NCBI GenBank assembly: GCA_043228905.1
Contig: JBHGNT010000001.1
Span: forward strand, 18,910,001 to 18,974,000
DNA from: Azolla caroliniana
Taxonomy: Eukaryota > Polypodiophyta
DNA: 64,000 bases
Direction of reading: 5' to 3'
The notes beneath the pieces are model-generated. The model saw nothing but the letters and a program-made list of their open reading frames with translations, made no database searches and had not been told where the DNA came from. Made by a program: the position numbers and the translations under genes. Position 1 is the first letter of the stretch. Every line of letters begins with the position of its first letter. Positions 52,925 to 61,063 of the stretch are shown piece by piece.

Positions 52925-53197
52925 TGACAGGAACTACATGCTCCGATGAACAACGCTCGGCCACAACTGAGTCTAAAATCAAACACAGAAAACAGATAAT
53001 GAACGCACAACACAAATGAGAGAAGAGTACACAGGATGTTTAACGTGGAAAACCCTGAGAGGGAAAAACCATGGGAGTTCACAGACTCCAAACTATCACT
53101 ATATCACAATGATTACAATAAGTGAGCTCACGGAGGCAACGACCTCGTGCTCACGATCTTCGCCACAGGCGGCGGTTACAACAGAGGCAACGACCTC

Positions 53198-53237
<40 letters not shown>

Positions 53238-53643
53238 CACTGTTACGCGCTCTCTAATCTAGCATCAACAAGAATGACAAGTACAACTCTAAGTTTGCCC
53301 TAAGTCATATTTATAGTAATATGACTTTTCGGCTATTTACAAATATAGCCCCGATGGACTCTCAGAGACATATTTACGAATATGTCCCTTCATCCGGTGA
53401 GCACTCCTCAGCGGGCCTGCATCATCCGGCGCTTGCCGGGCCCTCATCATCCGGTTCTCACCGGGTCTTCCGTTTCCGGGTACTCCTTCATCTGGCGCTT
53501 GCCGGGCACTCATCATCCGGTTCTCACTGGGTCTTCCATAGTCGGGTACTCGTCATCCAGTTCTCACCAGGTCATCCGTAGCTGGGTACTCGTCATCCGG
53601 TTCTCACCGGGTCATCCCATCCGGAGGGACCTGTTTCCTAACA
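52925..53643 (-). repeat. 3' LTR of Copia-G
   Basis: 719 bp, TGACAGGAACTAC to TTCCTAACA. It contains a long (CT)n run near 53200-53235 and several copies of a CATCCGGTTCTCACCGGGT-type unit at 53400-53620. Confidence 0.8.
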
Positions 53644-53769
53644 AACTTCCCCTTCACTCCGGCATGGGATGTCTTACTAGTCCGATCCGCTTCCAGCATG
53701 CTTCCAACTTGTCAGGTATCAGTACTTTGGTCAACATATCTGACCCGTTCTCGGTCATGTGGATCTTCG

Positions 53770-55778
53770 TCAGCGCGAACTCCTGGTCCAGTGATACCTT
53801 CGCTGGATATGCTTCGTCCGAGAATGGTAGGCCGCATTCTTAGCAAGGTGGATGGCACTTTGACTGTTGCAATAGAGCCGGTATTCATCTTGCCGAATAC
53901 CGAGCTCTCCGATGAAGTCCTTCATCCATAATATTTCCTTGCTGGCTTCCACAGCCGCCATGTACTCCGCCTCCGTGGTTGACAACGCAACCGTCTTCTG
54001 CAGCCTCGATTGCCACGAAACAGCTCCCCCTGCATATGTCATAACATACCCGGATGTAGACTGGCTGGTATCCACATCAGCCGACATGTCTAAATCGGTA
54101 AAACCCTCAAGTTGAGGTTTTCCGGAGCCGAATCAGAGACACATATTCGAAGTGCCCTTCAAGTACCGAAGTATCCATTTGACCGCGTTCCAGTGCTCCT
54201 TGCCGGGATTGCTCATGAACCGGCTCACCACTCCGACTGTGTATCCAATATCCGGTCGAGTACACACCATTGCGTACATTAAGCTCCCGACAACAGAGGC
54301 ATATGGAACCTTCATCATATCCACCTTCTTTGCTTTCGTCTTCGGGCTTTGCTTACGGGATAACCTGTAGTTTGCCGGAAGTGTCGATCCGACTGGTTTC
54401 GCATCTGACATGTTGAACCGCTGAAGCACCTTTGTCACGTACTTCTCTTGTGACAACCACAATTGCTTCATTTACCAGTCCCGGATAATATGCATCCCTA
54501 GCATCTGTCTTGCCGGACCCAAGTCTTTCATTGAGAAGGTCCGGTTGAGAGCCTTCTTCAGCATCCGTATTTTGGCTTGGTCCCGTCTGACGATCAACAT
54601 GTCGTCCATGTACAGAAGGAGTATCAGGAAGTCGCCTCCTTCGAATTTCTTCACAAACACGCAGTGATCGACGTGCGTCTTGTGGTACCCTTGATCGGTC
54701 ATGAAGGAATCGAACTTCCGGTACCATTGCTGGGGGGCCTGCTTCAACCCGTAGAGGCTCTTCTTCAACCGGCAAACCAGGTGCTCCTTTCCTTTCTCCA
54801 CGAATCCTTCCGGTTGCTGCATGTAGATCTCCTCTTCGAGGTCACCGTGAAGGAATGCCATCTTCACGTCCAGCTGCTCTACCTCGAGGTCCATGCTTGC
54901 CGCTATACTCAGCACCGTCCGGATGGAGGTCATCTTTACTATCGGGGCAAATATCTCGTCGAAGTCCACGCCCTTCTTCTGCTGGAACCCCTTCACCACG
55001 ATCCTGGCTTTGTATCTCGGGGGGTTGCCGGCATCTCCCGGTTTCAACTTGTACACCCACTTGTTTCGGAGTGCCCGTTTTCCTTTCGGCAACTCCCCCT
55101 TGACTTTGACCGTGTCCCCGACTTCTCCCGGTTCTGGGGACTACGGTTCCTTTGTCTTCCGTGTTCCGATTCTGTAAGGAGCGCTTTGGAGTCGGAGCTC
55201 GTATCCTTATCTTTCCGACGCGCCTCCTCATCTAGCAAGCTCGACTTTACTCTTGCTAGGGATAACCGTTTACCTTCCGGCCCGGCGTTGCCCAAAGTGA
55301 CAACCAACGTCTCCCAGCTATCCGGGAGGGAACCGAGCAGGAGTAGCACTAGTACCTCGTCGGCGAGAGGTACTTTCAATGATGTTGTCTGGTGTATCAG
55401 CCTCTGGAAGGCATTCATGTGCTCTGCCATGCTGGAGCCATCTTGATACCGAAGTCTTACTAGCTTCCGGAATACCGAAACCTGGTTAATTGCATTTTTG
55501 TTCTAAAACATAATGCCGATCTTCTCCCATAGCTCATGAGCCTTGCTCTCTTCATTGAAGTTGTTGTATAGGCTCATGTCGATGAAGCACCGTATGCACG
55601 CCGTTGTCTTCATGTGCATCACCTCCCATATCGTGGCGTCGATTTTGTCTAGTCTCTTGTCCCCGAACTAAACCAGCAACCAAATATCTTTAACCACGAG
55701 CATGTCCCTCATCTTCGACTTCCACACTAAATAGTTGGAGCCAGTGAGCTTGAACATGTTGCCCAAAGATTCGTCCAT
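53770..55778 (-). pseudogene. Copia-G gag joined to reverse transcriptase and RNase H
   Basis: Gag starts at 55778 (MDESLGNMFKLTGSNYLVW), with KMRDMLVVKDIWLLV and, at 55430-55200, AEHMNAFQRLIHQTTSL and LLLLGSLPDSWETLV. Around 55130 gag runs directly into the N-terminus of reverse transcriptase (KGKRALRNKWVYKLKPG), so the zinc knuckle, protease and integrase are gone. Reverse transcriptase has KMAFLHGDLEEEIYMQQP and the catalytic YMDD. A TAA follows RDW near 54472, then the connection region (TRPDIGYTVGVVSRFM) and RNase H (STSGYVMTYAGGAVSW, STTEAEYMAAVEA). It is non-autonomous at best. Confidence 0.85.
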
Positions 55779-55808
55779 CTTCTGTGTCGTTTTGCTCTGA
55801 TACCAGAT

Positions 55809-56081
55809 TGACAGGAACTACACGCTCCGATGAACAACGCTCGGCCACAACCGAGTCTAAAATCAAACACAGAAAACGGATAATAAACGCACGACACAAA
55901 GGAGAGAAGAGTACACAGGATGTTTAACGTGGAAAACCCTGAGAGGGAAAAACCACGAGAGTTCACAGACTCCAAACTATCACTATATCACAATGATTAC
56001 AATCAGTGAGCTCACAGAGGCAACGACCTCGTGCTCACGATCTTCACCACAGGCGGCGGCTACAACAGAGGCAACAACCTC

Positions 56082-56115
<34 letters not shown>

Positions 56116-56327
56116 CACTGTTATGCGCTCTCTAATCTAGCGCCAACAAGAATGACAACTACAACTCTAAGTTTGCCCTAAGTCATATTTATACTAATAT
56201 GAATTTTCGGCTATTTACAAATATAGCCCCGATGGACTCTCAGAGACATATTTAGGAATATGTCCCTTCATCTGGTGAGCACTCCTCACCGGGCCTGCAT
56301 CATCCGGCGCTTGCCGGGCCCTCATCA
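55809..56327 (-). repeat. 5' LTR of Copia-G, shortened
   Basis: About 519 bp, matching the first part of 52925-53643 closely. It stops at CCCTCATCA, where the other LTR continues into its CCGG-rich tandem units. Confidence 0.7.
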
Positions 56328-56332
56328 TTTTC

Positions 56333-56511
56333 ATCGGTGCTCTCAACGATCAACTCCCTCGATCGGAGCGCTTGACTCGAACATCTTTGTCGGTCAACGA
56401 TTCTTCCGCAACATGAAAATTCTCGTTCTATCGACTTACGAACTTTGGTATGTATATGTGTTCTTGTTTGTATCTTGTGTGTTGTGTGTGGATTGTGTCC
56501 ATATCTTTTAG
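56333..56511 (+). other. Gypsy-H internal remnant (probable)
   Basis: About 180 bp between Copia-G and the atpB fragment, with a GTTTGTATCTTGTGTG-type leader. It probably continues 52843-52924. No coding domain recognised. Confidence 0.35.
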
Positions 56512-56526
56512 GTTGATGGGTTTTTT

Positions 56527-56700
56527 GCTCGTATGAGAGTTGGCCTAACAGCTCTAATGATGGTAGAATATTTCCGAGATGTTAACAAGTAAGATGTACT
56601 TCCATTCATTGACAACATTCTTCGTTTCGTCCAAGAGGGATCAAAAGTCTCTGCATTATCGGGTAGAATGCCTTCTATTGTGGGTTATTAGCCACAGTTA
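56527..56700 (+). pseudogene. atpB: atpB fragment (plastid ATP synthase beta)
   Basis: Reads ARMRVGLTALMMVEYFRDVN, then [20 protein letters not shown] and [11 protein letters not shown]. This is the AtpB region around the second nucleotide-contact helix and the DNIFRF motif, with two in-frame stops (a Gln-to-stop after VNK, and after GY). Both ends are truncated. In plastids atpB lies upstream of ndhC in the same direction, so this and the next fragment are collinear with a deletion between them. Confidence 0.88.
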
Positions 56701-56869
56701 GTACAGACATCAAGAGCTAATTTAACGTTCAAATTTTGTCGACTGATCCGTCCTAATTCACATACATGCTGAAAAAATCTCTTCTACAATTCCTTAAATA
56801 TAGATTCTGAAAATAATATATCTACATCTGTGGCAGAATATAGGGGTTCGTAGAGTTCCACTGTAGCAT

Positions 56870-57048
56870 CGTTACTACATGTTAGCTTCGGTATTTGAAA
56901 TATTCAACGTCGAGATAGTCTTTCTCCATCCTTGGGCTATGAGTTTTAGGGAATCGACGTATTCGCCTTCATTGAAGCAATAATCTTCATACTTATTCTA
57001 ATAGTCGGTTCGGTTCATGCGTGGCGAAAAGGAGCATCAGAACAATCT
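56870..57048 (+). pseudogene. ndhC: ndhC fragment (plastid NDH subunit 3)
   Basis: Reads [20 protein letters not shown] and PWAMSF, then after a small shift [20 protein letters not shown] and SVHAWRKGAS. This is the C-terminal half of NdhC, with its last membrane helix and the YAWRKGA end. It is not functional. From 57049 to about 57250 the AT-rich sequence may still be of plastid origin but is unassigned. Confidence 0.85.
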
Positions 57049-57049
57049 C

Positions 57050-57468
57050 AATTACTAAATATTCGTATGGAAAAAGCAGTGACAAGGTTAAACCCCCCGA
57101 GAATTCCCTTAACACGTTCGCGTTCACAAGTGGAAGGATCGCGCATAAATGGAAGGAGAAGGGAAATTTTAGGGGTTTTTCAATGATTTTACAAAACACA
57201 TTGATACCAGTATCATACAAGTTCAAACATACTATGAAAAAGGTTAAAAATCCACTATTTTCGTGATTTAGAAGTAACTAAAAAAAGACGAATTTCAAAA
57301 ACATACATTCTCAATTTATATCACAAACTTTACAACCAATGTTATTTTATAAGAAACGATTTTTGGGAAATCATAAGAATTCAAAACACATGATTTTATA
57401 TTACTCGATTTGTTACAAGCGGAATGTAGTTACACTTAATAGCCAAATATACATTCATGATCACTCCT
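57050..57468. other. AT-rich spacer between the plastid tract and the transposase-like gene
   Basis: No gene recognised. It includes the presumed 3' untranslated region of the minus-strand gene that ends at 57469. No terminal inverted repeat could be identified by eye. Confidence 0.4.
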
Positions 57469-60249
57469 TTACGGAGAATCACTACTATAACTAATATACA
57501 ATGACGATTCCTCCTCATCATCCTCGGATGTACCAATCAGTGCATTATCTTCGTCATAAACCAAATGGTTTGACTCTAGATTATATGTAGCAGATCTCGT
57601 TTGCCTTTGACTCGAGCCACCTTGTAGACCTGGTAATTTTTCTTTTATTATATCTATTGTTGACTTCCTTAATCGTCCGGCTTTTGTAAGTGTGAAGTCG
57701 TACACGATGATATCCACATCAGAGATATCAAGGGTCGAGGTGTTACGAATGTTTCGCTTCCTCTTCCTACCTCCCCTTCTTGTTTGGCATTCAATCATCT
57801 CCAATGTATACTTACCTGTAAAAGCATTTGCACTTCTAGTGTTGTACCAATGAACATTTATAGACTTGATCGTGTTATCTATTTCATGCATTAGCACTTC
57901 TAGAATTTTACCAACCCAAAATTGGTGGCCATGTGAGTTCTCATCAGCCGGCGTTGCAATCAACATCCCCGCGGTGAGCTCTTGCAAATTTCCTTGCCAT
58001 CTAGCTTCGGCTGCTTTGGTCATCCTTGGTCCCACATAAATGTCTCTTTGTTGTGGATGGACCAAGCTGTCATTAATCGCATTTACTAGTCGCTCCGGAC
58101 TTCTATTTACGCGATCATGTTGCAGCGACCATGTGAATGGCGTTTCCAAATTCCAATTATCAACAGATACACAATTGTCTATAATTTCTTTCTGATCACT
58201 ATAAAATACATCCCACCATGACGTGTCTTGTTGTGCGGCATATTTCTTGGCGGCCTCAATATGTTTTCTTTTTTCTTCTAAGGCTTGGAGCCATGACCGT
58301 TTTTGTTCTAATACCAAGTCGCTCTGCAACTGTCCTTTCTTCTCAATTGGCATTTGCTTAGCTCCATGGACAATTGTACTCGGCATACAAAGTAATAACT
58401 GGCAACCACCTTCAGGTTCCCATGTTGTAGAAGATGAATATTGTTTAGCATACAAAAGTGTAGAACCACTTATTCCATTTTTCTTTATCAAAAAAATGTG
58501 ATTGAAACTTATATTATTTAACTGAGCAAGCACTTTAACATTCCCACCACCCCCATCTAATATATATCTCTTAAAGTCATATACCTCCTTCAAGTGTAAC
58601 ACTTTTGGGCGTGGTGTATATGCATCACAAATGACATCAAATAGTTTAGGTAAAGTGAAAGCATCATGCCGAGACAACTGTCTGGAGAATGTGCTAAACA
58701 TCTGATCTATATGGTCATGTGTGTGGCCAACCAAAAGGAAATTGACTTTCACTTTCCTAAACAATTCTAGGTTGACCAACATACTTAGATAGCCAAATAC
58801 AGTTGAATTTTTGTTCTCTCTAGCAGTATTGTCCAATTGAATGTATAGAACAGGGGGGAAAGGTTGTCCCCAAGACATCAAAACTCGGTGAATCACTGTA
58901 ACTGTTAGGTTAGGGTCATTGTGAACATTGGGGTAAGTAATGAAGACGTGAGGTCGAACAGACCTATTATAAGCCAAGCATCCCACCAAGTGCATTTGAA
59001 CAAGGCACTCATCATTGACATCTTTGGGGAGCCTCCGCATATGCGGCAAGCATGTCTTCTTCTGGTCCATGCCATCTATCATTAAGCACATGTATTGTTC
59101 AGGCCTCTTCAAACACTTCTCTCTATGATGCATCGCCTTCCTTCGTTCTAAGGATTGTGCCTCACGATGCTCTTGTAGTAACTTCTTACTCGTATCCTTT
59201 TCCATTGATGTCTTTGCACCTTTAGCCAAACTTTTAAGATTTGCACAAATGGAGCAATAACCCATACGTACTTTACGAGGAATAATAACATTTGAAAACC
59301 GAGCTCTCCATAATCTTGTGAATTGGCTATAGGTGATAGACTTATTACGTGAGCCCAACATTTCAGATCGATAGACATCATAAACTTCCCGACGGGTATA
59401 ATTATCAGAAAGATGCATCCTACCTATAGTGGGCATTACTTCACAATTTAACTGAAAGTAAGTTTTCATCCAGCCAATAGCTAGTCTTCCAATTGCACCT
59501 TTCATACTTGGAACCTCTTTACAATTGAGCATCTGATCCCCGCTAAGTAGACGTTGTTGTACTCTATGTAGCCGCATGTTACTAACACATAACACAATTT
59601 TGAATGCAACTCTACATATCTGTTGCGCATGGAAGATATAATACTCGAATGATACTTTGATCCCCGTACATTTGTCAGATACTAGTTGCATATGTGATCC
59701 GAGGTAAGTGTCTTGCTCATCACTGGTCATCGAAAAATAGTATCGCCTTCATTCTCGCAACTTTGATTTTCCAATCATAGACATACAACCACGGGCACAA
59801 CATATTTTGTTGACATCAAATCCAATCTGTTTATCTGATGTCACCAAGCTAAATCTAGCCAGACGAATTCTTCGTGGGATTCTTCTAATATGCATAGGGC
59901 TCCCAGATTTCTCTTCCTGCATAGAGGTTGGTGTAACCTTGTTACAGTCTAATTCTCTGTTCTGACCATCGCCAATGTTATTCAATGTTTCCTGGGCACT
60001 TCCTTCATTCCCGGTATCTTTATTAATATCGTATTCTTCAATAGAGAACTCTTCACATGTGTCATTATTTGCATTCCTTGTAGATGAGCTCAGACAATAT
60101 TCTTCGATAGAATATGGTGAGTCGGTCGAAAGACAATATTCTTCAATCGAATATGGTGACTCTGTTGATAAACAATACTCTTCAGTAGAAAACGATGGGT
60201 CTGATGACAAACAATATTCTTCAATCGAGAACGGTGAATCTTCACTCAT
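57469..60249 (-). pseudogene. DUF7869-like, transposase-like protein with one in-frame TGA
   Basis: A 926-codon frame on the minus strand, open from 60249 to 57469 except for a single TGA at 59749-59751. The N-terminal 166 residues have four acidic SIEEYCLS-type repeats, then a cysteine-rich KICCARGCMSMIG. After the stop comes a long conserved region: CSICANLKSLAKG (zinc-like CX2C), MCLMIDGMDQKKTCLPH, LYIQLDNTARENKN, and FLLVGHTHDHIDQMFSTFSR. The Asp, Asp-Asn and HxHxxxDQ motifs match a family I recall as DUF7869, often found in mobile elements and thought to have an RNase H-like nuclease fold. Basic RRGGRKRKRN and an acidic tail end it. The stop probably replaced CGA (RRYYFSM follows). No introns are evident. 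The neighbouring ParB-fold gene is divergent. Confidence 0.7.
59973..60249 (-). repeat. Tandem acidic SIEEYCLS repeats at the N-terminus
   Basis: Within the transposase-like ORF, a 15-16-residue unit (SPYSIEEYCLSTD) occurs four times in a row (60243-60090), with a fifth partial EFSIEEYDI downstream. DNA repeats of about 48 bp underlie it. Confidence 0.8.
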
Positions 60250-60920
60250 GGCTTAAGGTCTAGATAGGGCTCTCTAAGTTATACTCCTCTCTAACCATAT
60301 ACTCCTCCCTAAACATAAACTTCTCTCTAAACAAAAGCCAAATCAATAGAATGTCTATATTATGTAATATTCTATTAAAATACAATACATCTAAAAATTA
60401 TTTTTAATAAAGTAATTTAACTTAAATTATCAATCATTATATAAACTAGATCTAAATGATGTTAAATCAAGTAAAATATAAAACTAATCATTAACAAGCC
60501 TTGAATATGTTGGATTAATGTTAAAATCATTGGCTAATTAATGACACCCATTTTGATATAGAACGTCTCACTCATTGATTCTTTAATGCTCACCATTTTA
60601 AATATTAGACTTATCAATCATTGGTTAATTCATGCCCACATCTTTAATACATAACTATTGAGAGTCATAAAATTTTTTGCTTTTAGTAATCAATCATTGG
60701 TACATTCATGAACCTCTATCATTGTCTCCTTCATAACCTTTGAAGTGATTGTAGGTTGTTATGAGTATAAAAGATTGATCAATATGTTAGTTTGACTTTG
60801 TAATCATTAATACAATCATAAGTTACTATAGTTAATGTGACTATGGTTACAAACTAACTATCCTCAAAGTTACCAACATTGGTTAAGATGACTATGGTTA
60901 CTTTAACCATGGGTTCAATC
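60250..60920. promoter_or_regulatory. Divergent AT-rich intergenic region
   Basis: About 670 bp between the two divergent genes, very AT-rich. A motif ATCATTGG(T/C)(T/A)AATTCATG recurs near 60529, 60614 and 60691 at roughly 76-85 bp spacing, and GACTATGGTTAC occurs twice near 60840-60900. This is the likely shared promoter region. No ORF is supported. Confidence 0.5.
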
Positions 60921-60922
60921 CC

Positions 60923-60930
60923 TATAAATA
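60923..60930 (+). promoter_or_regulatory. TATA box of the ParB-fold gene
   Basis: TATAAATA within CCTATAAATAGG, about 135 bp before the start codon at 61064. Transcription would begin near 60955, just before the short tandem repeats. Confidence 0.6.
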
Positions 60931-60958
60931 GGAAGACCTCATCATATTTCACTCACCA

Positions 60959-61027
60959 GAGCGTACAGAGCGTACAGAGCACTCAGAGCACACAGAGCAC
61001 ACAGAGCACTCAAGGCACAAAGCACGA
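60959..61027 (+). repeat. 9-bp tandem repeat in the 5' untranslated region
   Basis: Seven or so units of AGCGTACAG/AGCACACAG/AGCACTCAG, lying between the likely transcription start and the ATG of the ParB-fold gene. Confidence 0.8.
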
Positions 61028-61063
61028 AAGCGCGATCTCCGCCTCCACACAACACGATCAACC

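Larger units (their letters stand above)
52925..56327 (-). mobile_element. Copia-G LTR retrotransposon, internally deleted
   Basis: Minus-strand Copia element. The 3' LTR is 52925-53643, and the 5' LTR 55809 to about 56327 (shorter). A TGGTATCAGAGCA primer site lies at 55793-55805, and a purine tract (GAAGGGGAAGTT on the minus strand) at 53644-53660. Gag and reverse transcriptase/RNase H are present; protease and integrase are deleted. TTTTC occurs on both flanks (52920-52924 and 56328-56332), fitting a 5-bp target duplication, although the 5' LTR is shorter than expected. Confidence 0.85.
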
